DNA of 64,000 nt from Acinetobacter schindleri CIP 107287 (GTDB lineage: Bacteria; Pseudomonadota; Gammaproteobacteria; Pseudomonadales; Moraxellaceae), in assembly GCF_000368625.1 (NCBI RefSeq), contig NZ_KB849575.1, positions 1 to 64,000 on the forward strand. The letters run 5' to 3'. The position numbers were made by a program, and so were the translations under genes. Positions 18,803-28,137 of this stretch are shown one piece after another. The number at the start of each line of letters is the position of its first letter. Position 1 is the stretch's first letter. The notes beneath the pieces were generated by a model. It did not search any database and had not been told where the DNA came from. It saw only the letters and a list, made by a program, of their open reading frames with translations.

Positions 18803-20077
18803 GTGAGCTTCGACGTAAGTGTAATTCCTCATAAAAATATTATTTTAGCTGTGACAGGCGGTATTGCTGCCTATAAAAGTGCAATTCTGGTCCGTCGTCT
18901 GAAAGATGCCGGTTTTAATGTTCGTGTGGTCATGACTCAAGGCGCACAGGCCTTTATCACGCCGCTGACGTTCCAGGCACTGTCGGGTAATCCTGTCCAT
19001 ACTGAATTACTGGATCCAGAAGCTGAAGCAGGCATGGGGCATATTGAACTGGCACGCTGGGCGGACCTGTTACTGGTCGCCCCAGCAAGCTGCGATACTT
19101 TGGCCAAATTCGCTGCCGGTCTGGCCGATGATTTGCTCAGTACACTTTATCTGGCGACCAACGCACCGGTCTGGGTAGCGCCAGCCATGAATCAGCAGAT
19201 GTGGGCAGCCAAGCCGACGCAACGTAACTTGGCCACTTTGATTGAAGATGGCGTGCATGTGATTATGCCGGATGCAGGTTCACAGGCCTGTGGTGATGTA
19301 GGTTTGGGCCGTATGCCGGAACCGGAAGATCTGGCACGTCAGGTAACCGGGTATTTCCATAAGGCGCAACGAGCGATTGCAGAAAAATTTGGTCAGCTTG
19401 CGGGAAAGCGGGTCACGATTACAGCAGGCCCAACGCGTGAAGCGATTGACCCGGTTCGTTATATTTCCAATCACAGTACCGGAAAAATGGGTTTTGCCTT
19501 GGCGGCAGCCTGTTATGCTGCCGGTGCGGATGTAACACTGATTGCAGGACCAGTGACGCTGGATACGCCAAATGGCGTCAAACGTAAAAATGTCAGCTCA
19601 GCCGTGAAAATGCTGGATGAAAGTCTGCATATGCTAGAACAGGGCTGTGATATTTTCATTGCGACCGCTGCGGTTGCGGATTACCGCGTAGCACAAGTGG
19701 CAGAACATAAGATTAAAAAAGCCGGTGATGAGCTGAATGTCGCACTGATCAAAAATCCGGATATCGTTGCAACCATTGCCCAACAGGAAAAACGTCCATT
19801 TATGGTTGGCTTTGCCGCAGAAACACGAAATATTGAAGAATATGCAGCTGGCAAACTGGTCGCTAAAAAACTGGATATGATTGCCTGCAATGACGTTTCC
19901 CGTGCAGATATTGGCTTTGCCTCAGATGAAAATGCCATGACGGTATTCTTTGCAGAATCTTATCATATGGAAAAACGTGATCTGGAAAAGGCTTCCAAAC
20001 AGGAAATTGCCCAGCAACTGGTTGAAGCCATTCATGATGCCCTACATCATGATCCTTCTAAGGATGATGATTTCTAA
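18803..20077 (+). CDS. coaBC: Bifunctional phosphopantothenoylcysteine decarboxylase/synthetase
   Basis: A 424-residue coenzyme A biosynthesis enzyme. The N-terminal CoaC half (to about residue 195) is an FMN decarboxylase with TGGIAAYK, PASCDTLAK, PAMNQQMW and the substrate-recognition Cys in GSQACGDVGLGRM. The CoaB half has TAGPTREAIDPVRYI, NHSTGKMG and AAVADYR, and uses CTP to join cysteine to phosphopantothenate. The start is GTG 18803 after gaaaggtag. Monocistronic, with a terminator 11 bases on. Confidence 0.96.
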   Translation: MSFDVSVIPHKNIILAVTGGIAAYKSAILVRRLKDAGFNVRVVMTQGAQAFITPLTFQALSGNPVHTELLDPEAEAGMGHIELARWADLLLVAPASCDTLAKFAAGLADDLLSTLYLATNAPVWVAPAMNQQMWAAKPTQRNLATLIEDGVHVIMPDAGSQACGDVGLGRMPEPEDLARQVTGYFHKAQRAIAEKFGQLAGKRVTITAGPTREAIDPVRYISNHSTGKMGFALAAACYAAGADVTLIAGPVTLDTPNGVKRKNVSSAVKMLDESLHMLEQGCDIFIATAAVADYRVAQVAEHKIKKAGDELNVALIKNPDIVATIAQQEKRPFMVGFAAETRNIEEYAAGKLVAKKLDMIACNDVSRADIGFASDENAMTVFFAESYHMEKRDLEKASKQEIAQQLVEAIHDALHHDPSKDDDF

Positions 20078-20087
20078 GTTATTTTAT

Positions 20088-20117
20088 AAAAAAGCCCTGC
20101 ATAGTCAGGGCTTTTTT
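20088..20117 (+). terminator. Terminator after coaBC
   Basis: The hairpin aaagccctg-catagt-cagggcttt is flanked by A and T runs. Confidence 0.88.
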
Positions 20118-20279
20118 ATTTCTGCAGAATTGACTGAATGTTCAAAAGAAAACCAAGTATTTTGACCTTGAAAGACACTTTTGGCTATTTCGTGCCCAGT
20201 TTGAAAAAGATAAAATCACCCTATAAGAATCAGAATTTTTTTATTTTCCAGCCTCACTAATTTGAGCACTGGGGGTGGT

Positions 20280-20783
20280 ATGAAAAGAATAAGTCTATTG
20301 TTTCTGACCTTGCTATTGTTTTCCTGCAGTTACTTTGTCTCTATTGATGAACTGTCGCGCAATATTCAGTCTCAGATGCAACGTGAATTTAATTCCAGTC
20401 TGGATTATCGCCATTACCGGTTAAAAGTCATGGATGTAAAAATCATGGAACGTTCTGGTGATCATTTTCAGGCCATTTCCCAGATACAGTATCAGGGCCA
20501 ATCTTTTCCAGTTAAGGTCTCTATCCAGAAGGTGGAGCAGGGTTATAGCTGGCAGCTGGAAGATGATGCTTTTGCCTTTATTGATGAAGTTGAAATTCAG
20601 CGTTATGAACAGCAGTTACAGCAGGAACTGGCTATGATTTCTGCAGAATTCGAACAAGATGAAGGCTTTCGGAACGAGAAGGTCAATGAGATCACTGAGG
20701 CTGCAACGCGGGAATCCAGGACGACATCACAGCGGGTTGAAGAACCCATTCCTGTGGGAAATATTACCGCTTATACCCAATAA
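20280..20783 (+). CDS. Hypothetical lipoprotein
   Basis: A 167-residue protein with a lipoprotein-like signal (MKRISLLFLTLLLFSCS, Cys at residue 16). The mature part is a mixed alpha/beta domain with a DYRHYRLKVMDVKIMERSG segment and an acidic Gln/Glu-rich helix near residues 100-130. I do not recognise a family. I prefer ATG 20280, which follows gggggtgg, over an in-frame ATG six codons earlier, because the hydrophobic signal then starts correctly. Confidence 0.65.
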   Translation: MKRISLLFLTLLLFSCSYFVSIDELSRNIQSQMQREFNSSLDYRHYRLKVMDVKIMERSGDHFQAISQIQYQGQSFPVKVSIQKVEQGYSWQLEDDAFAFIDEVEIQRYEQQLQQELAMISAEFEQDEGFRNEKVNEITEAATRESRTTSQRVEEPIPVGNITAYTQ

Positions 20784-20810
20784 ATTCTCTAGTCAAAAAG
20801 CCTTAATAAA

Positions 20811-20838
20811 AAAAAGCACCGGGGAAACGGTGCTTTTT
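20811..20838. terminator. Convergent terminator between lipoprotein gene and dusA
   Basis: The hairpin aaaaagcaccg-gggaaa-cggtgcttttt works for both strands; it lies between the stops of two convergent genes. Confidence 0.85.
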
Positions 20839-20841
20839 AAA

Positions 20842-21867
20842 TTAAAGATTCTGGGTTTGCTGTTCGAGCAGGTAGTCTTCAGTGCGTTTGATCGCCTCCT
20901 GAATATTGAACAAGGCATTTTCTACATCTTTTAAGGTTTTGGCATTACCACCGCTTAATGCCTGACGCCATTTACGCGCACCTGGCAAGTTCTGGAACAA
21001 GCCCAGAATATGACGGCTAATAATCGAGAGTGGTGCACCTTCTGCCATACGCTGGGCAATATACGGCATCATTTGTTGCATGATCTCAAAACGATCAGGA
21101 GCTTCAAGATTCCAAAGTTGGCCTAACTCGGCCAGTAAATACGGATTGTGATAGGCTTCGCGACCAATCATCACGCCATCCACATGTTTTAAGTGTTCAA
21201 CCGTTTCCGCATAGGTTTTGATCCCGCCATTGATTTCAATCAGCAGCTCAGGACGTTCCTGTTTTAAACGGTAAACATCTTCATAACGTAATGGGGGAAC
21301 TTCACGATTTTCCTTCGGGGATAGGCCTTGTAACAGGGCAATTCGGGCATGCACGATAAAATTATTACAACCCGTCTTCGCTACGGTATCGACAAAATGC
21401 AGCATCTCTTCATAAGACTGCATATCATCAATCCCGATACGATGTTTCACCGTCACCGGAATATCCACGGCATTGCGCATCTCACCAATACATTCTGCGA
21501 CTAGATCAGGCTCCGCCATCAGGCAGGCACCAATTTTATTGTTTTGTACCCGGTCACTTGGGCAGCCGACATTCAGGTTGACTTCGTTATACCCCCAATC
21601 CTGTGCCATTTTGCTACAGGTGGCCAGGTCTTTGGGATTAGAGCCACCAAGCTGTAACACAACTGGCTGTTCTTGCTGATTAAAGTCCAGATGACGTTTG
21701 GCATCACCATGAATGATGGCACCTGTCGTTACCATCTCGGTATAGAGAATAATATTGGGATTAAACAGACGTGCAAAGAAACGATAATCTTTGGTGGTCC
21801 AATCCATCATCGGCGCAACACTGATTCGTGGTTGAAGTTGTTGTTCAATGGTCTTGAGATCAGTCAT
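20842..21867 (-). CDS. dusA: tRNA-dihydrouridine(20/20a) synthase DusA
   Basis: A 341-residue FMN enzyme that reduces uridines 20/20a in the tRNA D loop. It starts with the Dus signature (RISVAPMMDWTTKDYRFFAR), has the conserved NVGCPSDRVQ segment with catalytic GACLM cysteine a little downstream, and the phosphate-binding INGGIKTY and DGVMIGREAYHNPY loops late in the TIM barrel. The length fits DusA rather than DusB/DusC. Single gene. Confidence 0.95.
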   Translation of the reverse strand: MTDLKTIEQQLQPRISVAPMMDWTTKDYRFFARLFNPNIILYTEMVTTGAIIHGDAKRHLDFNQQEQPVVLQLGGSNPKDLATCSKMAQDWGYNEVNLNVGCPSDRVQNNKIGACLMAEPDLVAECIGEMRNAVDIPVTVKHRIGIDDMQSYEEMLHFVDTVAKTGCNNFIVHARIALLQGLSPKENREVPPLRYEDVYRLKQERPELLIEINGGIKTYAETVEHLKHVDGVMIGREAYHNPYLLAELGQLWNLEAPDRFEIMQQMMPYIAQRMAEGAPLSIISRHILGLFQNLPGARKWRQALSGGNAKTLKDVENALFNIQEAIKRTEDYLLEQQTQNL

Positions 21868-22138
21868 TCAAAATCACGCCTTAAGTTAGAAATGGAAGAG
21901 ACAGCACGCCGTTGGGGCTTTGGGCGCTCACCGGCAGTGATACGGCCAGTAAAAGAGGGCGCAATATTAGCATAAAAATAATCAGGCTTCATGGCTGAGT
22001 ACTAGCACTGCAAGAAAGCTTTCTAGGAAATTAAAAAGTATTGAATTCATTCAAATAGATGCAGAGGTCAAGGAATAGTTTACTAAACAGTAAAAGAGTT
22101 TAAGATAAAGAAAACAGGATAAAAAAAGGAGAAAAATA

Positions 22139-22783
22139 ATGATGTTACTGGAAGAGATTTACAAAACAACAAAAGCTCAGCGTTCAGAATATTTCAATCT
22201 ACGTGTTCAACGCAGTCTAAGCTGGTTAAGAAAAGCGGTAGAGTTACAGGCCGATTATGATTTTCAGTTTCTGAGCCTGTGGATTGGTCTGAATGCTCTT
22301 TATATACAGGAAAATGAAGATAGTCTTGATCAGCAGGTCTTATCACAATTTCTCCATCTCATCCTTAGCAAGGATCAGGAGAAAAGAATTTCTCAAATTT
22401 TATTGGGTCGCTATGAGATTACGCTGCATGCACTATTGAATAATCAATATCTCACTCAGCACTTTTGGGATTATCAACACAATAAGATTAGCCAAAGTGA
22501 TTGTCGTGAAATGCTGAAGCAACAAAAAATAGAGGCTCAACAAGCGCTAGGACAGCAGGATATATTGAAGATGCTGTCAGAAGTTTTTAAGCGTTTCACT
22601 ATTTTAAGGCAACAAATTCTGCAGGGTGGAGTGAGTTATGCCAGCGCCCTCAGTCGCAAGCAGATGCAGGAAAGTTGTAGTCTATTTTCAGCCTTGCTGA
22701 ACACCTTTATCTATATATTGCTGGAACATGCAGCAGTAATGGATTCCGGCAAAGCCTACTATCCAGTGGTTCAAGTAAATTAG
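22139..22783 (+). CDS. Hypothetical protein, possibly HEPN-like
   Basis: A 214-residue, mostly helical protein I cannot name with certainty. The region RSLSWLRKAVELQADYDFQF followed by LSLWIGLNALYIQ resembles the opening helices of Apea-type HEPN domains (an R-x-WL...FxxLWIxxNALY pattern). There is no adjacent nucleotidyltransferase gene of the kind that pairs with HEPN toxins. A good AAGGAG site lies seven bases before the ATG. Monocistronic, tail-to-tail with an MFS gene. Confidence 0.6.
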   Translation: MMLLEEIYKTTKAQRSEYFNLRVQRSLSWLRKAVELQADYDFQFLSLWIGLNALYIQENEDSLDQQVLSQFLHLILSKDQEKRISQILLGRYEITLHALLNNQYLTQHFWDYQHNKISQSDCREMLKQQKIEAQQALGQQDILKMLSEVFKRFTILRQQILQGGVSYASALSRKQMQESCSLFSALLNTFIYILLEHAAVMDSGKAYYPVVQVN

Positions 22784-22790
22784 ATGATCA

Positions 22791-23981
22791 TTAGTTGGTT
22801 TTTACACGCGCATGATAAAACTGATCAATCAGGGCAAAGACGGTGGCAGCTAGTGCAAATATGAATCCAGTCAGGCAGCTCATGCTCCAGCCACCATGAT
22901 GCCACGCGTATACTCCCGCTGCAGAGCCACAGGCACCTCCAATAAAATACAGGGTCATATAAATAGAGTTAATCCGGGATTTGGCATCCGGACGCAGGCG
23001 GAAAATTACATTCTGGTTACAGCTATGGGTAATCGCCAGTCCCAAATTAATTAGCGCATAACCTGCAATATAGCTAATCAACGATGTGCCACCAAAATAG
23101 AGAAACAGCCAGCTGCCTGCCAGAATTGAACAGCCAATCCAGCTCAGCAGTTTGATATAACCTCGGTCCGCCCATCTCCCAATTATTTGGGTTGATAATG
23201 CGCCAAAGACTCCCACTAAAGTGACTAATCCCACCATAACATCTGCCAGATGAAAGGGAGACTGTGTCAATAGCAGGGCAATGGTAGAAAACAGAATACT
23301 CATCGCAGCAAAGGCAAAAGCACCGGTAAGAGAACGAAATACCAGTCGTGGTTCTTGGGCCAACAGACTGCCCATAGAGTGGAAAATTCTGGCATAGCTG
23401 ATTCTGAATTTTGGCAGCGTCGGTAGCTGCCCACGTAAATAGATTCCCAGGCACAGCATCGAGACTGAACTCAATGCATAGATGACTTTCCAGTGAAACA
23501 AGTCAGAGAGTAATCCGGCAATACTGGTCGACAGCAAAATCCCGACCAGTAAACCACTCATCAGAAAGCCAATCACTTCACCAGTTTTTTCCGGTTTAAC
23601 GGTCATGGCCGCTAAAGGAATCAGCACCTGTGCCGCCACAGAAAATAAACCGGCGATAACCGTCCCTAACCAGAGCATGGGCAAATTGATTGCTGTGGCA
23701 CAGATCATCAGTCCCAGCGCAGCCCCCCACATCAGGGCAGGAATCAGCTTGGTCTTATTCAACATGTCACCCAATGGCACGATGAACAGCAGGCCCAGTG
23801 CATAAGACACCTGAGCAAAGGTCACGGTCAGGGCGACTTGCGATTCAGGTACCTGATAATATTGCTGAATTGATGAAATCAGAGGCTGACAGTAATAATT
23901 CGCCCCAGCACATAGACCACATGCAATTGCCATCAGCCAGAGCAAAGGCTTATTTTGACTGATATCCAGTGCAGGATTCAT
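22791..23981 (-). CDS. MFS transporter
   Basis: A 396-residue inner-membrane transporter with about 12 helices. Typical MFS loop motifs are present, e.g. PLGDMLNKTKLIP between helices 2 and 3 and GRWADRGYIKLLS between helices 8 and 9. It resembles the drug/sugar efflux branch seen next to regulators, but here no regulator is adjacent and the substrate cannot be predicted. AAGGTAG precedes the ATG. Confidence 0.87.
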   Translation of the reverse strand: MNPALDISQNKPLLWLMAIACGLCAGANYYCQPLISSIQQYYQVPESQVALTVTFAQVSYALGLLFIVPLGDMLNKTKLIPALMWGAALGLMICATAINLPMLWLGTVIAGLFSVAAQVLIPLAAMTVKPEKTGEVIGFLMSGLLVGILLSTSIAGLLSDLFHWKVIYALSSVSMLCLGIYLRGQLPTLPKFRISYARIFHSMGSLLAQEPRLVFRSLTGAFAFAAMSILFSTIALLLTQSPFHLADVMVGLVTLVGVFGALSTQIIGRWADRGYIKLLSWIGCSILAGSWLFLYFGGTSLISYIAGYALINLGLAITHSCNQNVIFRLRPDAKSRINSIYMTLYFIGGACGSAAGVYAWHHGGWSMSCLTGFIFALAATVFALIDQFYHARVKTN

Positions 23982-24934
23982 GACAGCTACCTTATAAGAA
24001 GCAGAAGACTATTTTTGATAATGGCATCAAAAAGATGCAAAGATTGCAGGCACTATAGGTCAAAATAGCACATGATAAAAGTAGAAAAATACAACAGAAA
24101 TTGAAGACAGATCTAGTTATTACCATCTCTGAATATCTTCAAAACCATAACTGATGCGTATTTAATCTTTTTTTTCTTACAAAGTATCTTAAGTTGTCGA
24201 AACGGCACTGAAGAAAAACATTGCAATTGAGTCAGAGATAAAACTGTATTCTATTGCACAAATATAGTGCAAATTTGACAATTTATGATGCTGAGCCAGT
24301 TTAAGGTATTAATATAATAAATGACTCAAAAATTATTTTTTAACGATTATTAGCGTAGTTTTAGACTTGAGTAGAATAACTCAAAAGAGCCAATTAAATG
24401 AAACATTAAACTCAACTGATTTAAAAATTTTATGATTAAAAAAGGAAAAAGTTATAGGAAAACATGGTTTTCAGGAGTTCCAAATGAATCAGTATAATTC
24501 AGTTAAATTTGTCAAAGAAGTCAAGGAATCAAAAAGTGCCCAATAAAAGTGCCTAAATTAGAGCATTTTGGCATGGCGGAAAAGGGAAGGAGTACAGCAA
24601 AAAAAATGGAACGACTGTCAGAATGATCAATGTAACAAAGTACAACAAAAATTAAGCTAAGAAAAAATGAACAAAAAAGGAAATATCCTTTAAGAGAATG
24701 AATATCGTTTATAAATTCAGCAGATCAAAAAATCAGGGCCTAACTTATAAATGATATATGACAACATCATTTTTATGAATCATCAGTTCAAAATATAGGT
24801 ATTTATTAAATAAATATTGGGTAGTATTTTGGAATGGTTTGATTAGAATCCAAAAATTCAACAAAAACACATTCTGAGGGGAAACATCGTTTTTGCGATG
24901 TTTACTTAAGAAAAAATTAGCTTGAGGGACGCTC
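23982..24934. other. Long AT-rich non-coding stretch upstream of pntAA
   Basis: About 950 bases carry no convincing gene. Visible items are: an inverted repeat TTGCAC-7-GTGCAA at 24254-24272, a 20-codon frame 24484-24546 with a possible caggag site, and a hairpin at 24882-24903 in the likely pntAA leader. Numerous A-rich runs follow one another. It may hold a decayed gene, a small RNA or a long leader; the sequence alone does not decide. Confidence 0.5.
24882..24903 (+). promoter_or_regulatory. Leader hairpin upstream of pntAA
   Basis: The perfect arms aaacatcg and cgatgttt enclose a tttttg loop about 31 bases before the pntAA ATG. There is no downstream T run, so it is not a standard terminator; a leader structure or protein site is possible. 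Confidence 0.4.
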
Positions 24935-26062
24935 ATGCAAATCGGAATTCCAGCCGAAACTGTCGTCGGTGAACATCGTGTCGCTGCGACACCTGAGACA
25001 GTAAAGAAATTGATCAGCGCTGGTCATAGCGTGATTATCGAACGTGGTGCAGGGGTAAAAGCTGCCTATATCGATAGCGCTTATGAACAGGTTGGTGCAA
25101 AAATTACGGATGATGCCTATACCGGTAGCCAGATGATTTTGAAAGTTCGTGCACCGAAGGGTGAAGAAATTCAAAAATTACCTGCGAATGCTACAGTTGT
25201 GGCGATGTTTGACCCATACCGCAATACCGAGCTTGACCATTTCGCGGCACAGAATGTGTCTGCATTTGCATTGGAACTTTTGCCACGCACCTTGTCTCGT
25301 GCGCAAAACATGGATGTCCTGTCTTCTCAGGCGAACCTGTCGGGTTATAAAGCAGTGCTTCTTGCTGCAGCAGAATACCAGCGCATGTTCCCGATGCTGA
25401 TGACTGCGGCAGGGACGGTTAAACCGGCTCGTGTCGTGATCATGGGAGTAGGGGTTGCAGGTCTGCAAGCGATTGCAACTGCAAAACGTCTCGGTGCTGT
25501 TGTAGAAGCAACCGACTTGCGTCCTACAGCTAAAGACCAGGTTGAATCTTTGGGTGGTAAGTGGTTAGACGTACCAATGTCTGAAGAAGAACAGCAAAAA
25601 GCAGCTGATGCGGCTAAAAATGGTTATGGCTGGATGCCAGGTGAACAGTATATCAAGGATCAGGCGATCATCGTTGATAAAGCAGTTTCCAATGCGGATA
25701 TTGTGATCACGACTGCACTATTGCCAGGTCGTGATGCGCCACGCTTAATCCGTACCGAGACCGTTGCCAAAATGAAACCAGGTTCAGTCATTTTAGATAT
25801 GGCGGTTGAAACTGGCGGTAATGTAGAAGGCTCTCAATGCGGTGAAACGGTTGTGACTGAAAATGGCGTGAAGATTCTGGGTATTCCGAATATTCCTTCA
25901 ACCTTGTCGACTGAAGCATCTGCACTGTATGCACGTAACGTTTTGAACTTCGTTGAAACTTTATTTGATAGCGAAAAGAATTTTGCCATCAATCCAGAAG
26001 AAGAAATTCAGAAAGCCCTACTCGTCACTCACGGCGGCCAAGTGCTGTTAAAGCGTGGTTAA
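24935..26062 (+). CDS. pntAA: NAD(P) transhydrogenase subunit alpha, part 1 (domain I)
   Basis: A 375-residue NAD(H)-binding domain I of proton-translocating transhydrogenase. It begins [20 protein letters not shown], has the Rossmann loop [18 protein letters not shown] near residues 172-188 and the [14 protein letters not shown] segment. In Acinetobacter, as in several alphaproteobacteria, the alpha subunit is split into a soluble part and a small membrane part. With the next two genes it couples proton entry to NADPH formation at the inner membrane. TTGAGGGA lies upstream of the ATG. Confidence 0.95.
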   Translation: MQIGIPAETVVGEHRVAATPETVKKLISAGHSVIIERGAGVKAAYIDSAYEQVGAKITDDAYTGSQMILKVRAPKGEEIQKLPANATVVAMFDPYRNTELDHFAAQNVSAFALELLPRTLSRAQNMDVLSSQANLSGYKAVLLAAAEYQRMFPMLMTAAGTVKPARVVIMGVGVAGLQAIATAKRLGAVVEATDLRPTAKDQVESLGGKWLDVPMSEEEQQKAADAAKNGYGWMPGEQYIKDQAIIVDKAVSNADIVITTALLPGRDAPRLIRTETVAKMKPGSVILDMAVETGGNVEGSQCGETVVTENGVKILGIPNIPSTLSTEASALYARNVLNFVETLFDSEKNFAINPEEEIQKALLVTHGGQVLLKRG

Positions 26063-26073
26063 GGAGAGTACTC

Positions 26074-26397
26074 ATGGTTGAAACTATTACGATTTTTGTC
26101 CTTGCCATCTTTGTAGGTTACTACGTGGTATGGGGCGTGACTCCAGCTTTGCATACGCCGTTGATGGCGGTAACCAATGCACTTTCTTCAATCATTATCG
26201 TGGGTGCGATGATTCAGACTGTTGGTTTACCCATGGTCGGTGTTGAAGGCAGCGTAGACTTCCAGACCATTAACGTGGTGAGTGTACTTGGCGCAATTGC
26301 AGTATTCCTGGCGAGCATTAACATTTTCGGTGGCTTTGCCGTGACTGCACGTATGCTGGAAATGTTCAAACCAAAACAAAAGAAAAAAGAGGGCTAA
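26074..26397 (+). CDS. pntAB: NAD(P) transhydrogenase subunit alpha, part 2 (membrane)
   Basis: A 107-residue membrane piece of domain II with three to four helices, ending in the basic tail PKQKKKEG. It corresponds to the C-terminal part of E. coli PntA. AAGGAG lies upstream and it begins 11 bases after pntAA. The stop is four bases before the pntB ATG, supporting one operon and coupled translation. Confidence 0.93.
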   Translation: MVETITIFVLAIFVGYYVVWGVTPALHTPLMAVTNALSSIIIVGAMIQTVGLPMVGVEGSVDFQTINVVSVLGAIAVFLASINIFGGFAVTARMLEMFKPKQKKKEG

Positions 26398-26400
26398 TTG

Positions 26401-27846
26401 ATGGAATTCATTCGTGAATATGCAAATTGGTTCTATTTGGTTGGTGCCATTCTCTTTATCTTGACGCTACGTGGTTTGTCAGGTCCTAAAACAGCAATTG
26501 CAGGTAACCGCTACGGTATGCTTGCCATGGCGATTGCGGTATTGACGACTTTCTTTGTCGCAGAAAATCCGGTGATCTGGATGATCCTTGGTGCAATGGT
26601 GCTTGGTGCAATCGTAGGTATTGCCCGTGCGAAAACTGTACCTATGACTCAAATGCCTGAAACCGTCGCGCTGATGCACTCTCTGGTAGGTTTGTCCGCA
26701 GTTCTGATTGCTATTGCTGCGATTATCCATAACAACAAGTTAATCGAATTGGGTCCAGACCTTTTAGCTGCAAATGGGGTAACTTTCCATGAAATGAGCA
26801 AAGTGCATTTGTTCGAACTCTTCGTGGGGTGTTTCGTCGGTGCGATTACTTTTACTGCTTCTGTATTTGCTTACGGTAAACTGGCTGCGAAGAAATGGGC
26901 AAAAACCATTTCAGGTGCTTGGGTAAAACCAATTCAGGCATTGATCTTTATCGCAATGCTGGCAGCAGGGATTCACTTCTTCCTGACTGGTAACATGACA
27001 TCCTTCTGGGCAATGACTGGTCTAGCACTGGTATTCGGTTGGGTATGGATTGCACCAGTCGGTGGCGGTGATATGCCAGTTGTGGTATCGCTCCTGAACT
27101 CTTTCTCTGGTTGGGCAGCTGCAGGTATCGGTTTTACTTTAGAAAACAACATGCTGATCGTTGCTGGTTCGCTGGTGGGTTCTTCAGGTGCAATTCTGTC
27201 TTATATCATGTGTAAAGCGATGAACCGTTCGATCATCAACGTTCTGTTCGGTGGTGCGATGGGTGGAACCGCAACAGCAACAGCGGGTGCAGGCGAGCAG
27301 GTACAACGTAATCATCGCTCAGGTTCTGCAGATGATGCTGGCTTCCTGATGTCGAATGCAGACAGTGTAGTCATTGTACCCGGTTATGGTATGGCGCAAG
27401 GCCGTGCACAGAATGCGGTGAAAGAGTTGGCGAACTTGTTAAAAGAGCAGGGTGTGACTGTACGTTTCGCGATTCACCCGGTTGCAGGTCGTATGCCTGG
27501 TCATATGAACGTATTGCTGGCTGAAGCTGACGTGCCATATGAAGACATTCTGGAAATGGATGAGATCAACTCTGACTTCCCGGCAACAGATGTAGTACTG
27601 GTAATCGGTGCGAATGACGTGGTTAACCCGGCGGCCAAAGACGATCCAAGCTCACCAATTTACGGTATGCCAATTCTGGAAGCGCACAAGGCACGTACGA
27701 TTTTGGTGATCAAGCGTTCTATGGCAACAGGGTATGCTGGTTTGGACAATGACCTGTTCTATAACGATAAGACCATGATGATCTTTGGTGATGCCAAGAA
27801 AGTTGTGGAAGATATGACCAAAGCCATTAATGGTACGGGTCACTAA
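26401..27846 (+). CDS. pntB: NAD(P) transhydrogenase subunit beta
   Basis: A 481-residue subunit. The first ~290 residues are membrane helices of domain II; the rest is the NADP(H)-binding domain III with VIVPGYGMAQGRAQ and VLVIGANDVVNPAAK signatures. It completes the proton channel and releases NADPH to the cytosol. I use ATG 26401; a TTG three bases earlier is less likely. Last gene of the pnt operon, followed by a terminator. Confidence 0.95.
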   Translation: MEFIREYANWFYLVGAILFILTLRGLSGPKTAIAGNRYGMLAMAIAVLTTFFVAENPVIWMILGAMVLGAIVGIARAKTVPMTQMPETVALMHSLVGLSAVLIAIAAIIHNNKLIELGPDLLAANGVTFHEMSKVHLFELFVGCFVGAITFTASVFAYGKLAAKKWAKTISGAWVKPIQALIFIAMLAAGIHFFLTGNMTSFWAMTGLALVFGWVWIAPVGGGDMPVVVSLLNSFSGWAAAGIGFTLENNMLIVAGSLVGSSGAILSYIMCKAMNRSIINVLFGGAMGGTATATAGAGEQVQRNHRSGSADDAGFLMSNADSVVIVPGYGMAQGRAQNAVKELANLLKEQGVTVRFAIHPVAGRMPGHMNVLLAEADVPYEDILEMDEINSDFPATDVVLVIGANDVVNPAAKDDPSSPIYGMPILEAHKARTILVIKRSMATGYAGLDNDLFYNDKTMMIFGDAKKVVEDMTKAINGTGH

Positions 27847-27911
27847 TTCCTAAAATCTTCTTCCAGATCCTCTTTTGTAAAAGAAAGGTCGAGATGAATT
27901 AAAAGATTTAG

Positions 27912-27940
27912 AAAAAAACCACCTTCGGGTGGTTTTTTTA
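27912..27940 (+). terminator. pnt operon terminator
   Basis: aaaaaaccacc-ttc-gggtggtttttt hairpin with A and T tracts, 65 bases after pntB. Confidence 0.88.
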
Positions 27941-28092
27941 TTTTTGCTCTTATTTCTTATGCACCACAATTGATTGATATTTCATTTCAGGTGGATATTT
28001 ATCTTGTGAATTAGGAATTATTTATCTATGAAAATTTGATGGGTTCACCATTAAACTACTTCTTCAAATAATTTTAAAATTCATAAATTGTA

Positions 28093-28108
28093 TGGCATTG
28101 TTCTTGCT
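28093..28108 (+). promoter_or_regulatory. Sigma-54 (RpoN) promoter of the ammonium transporter
   Basis: tggcattgttcttgct matches the -24/-12 consensus: GG, exactly ten bases, then GC, with TGGCA and TTGCT blocks. Transcription would start about 12 bases after the GC, leaving a short leader with ctaggggg before the ATG at 28138. Nitrogen control of amt genes by NtrC and RpoN is well known, which makes this placement meaningful. Confidence 0.75.
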
Positions 28109-28137
28109 ATTTCCTCATTAAGAGCTAGGGGGATTAC

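Noticed and set aside
24882..24903. Hairpin as a terminator or attenuator of pntAA
   Set aside because: No T run follows the stem, so it was kept only as a possible leader structure.
24745..24936. 63-codon minus-strand frame upstream of pntAA
   Set aside because: No ribosome site or family features; low-complexity AT-rich sequence.
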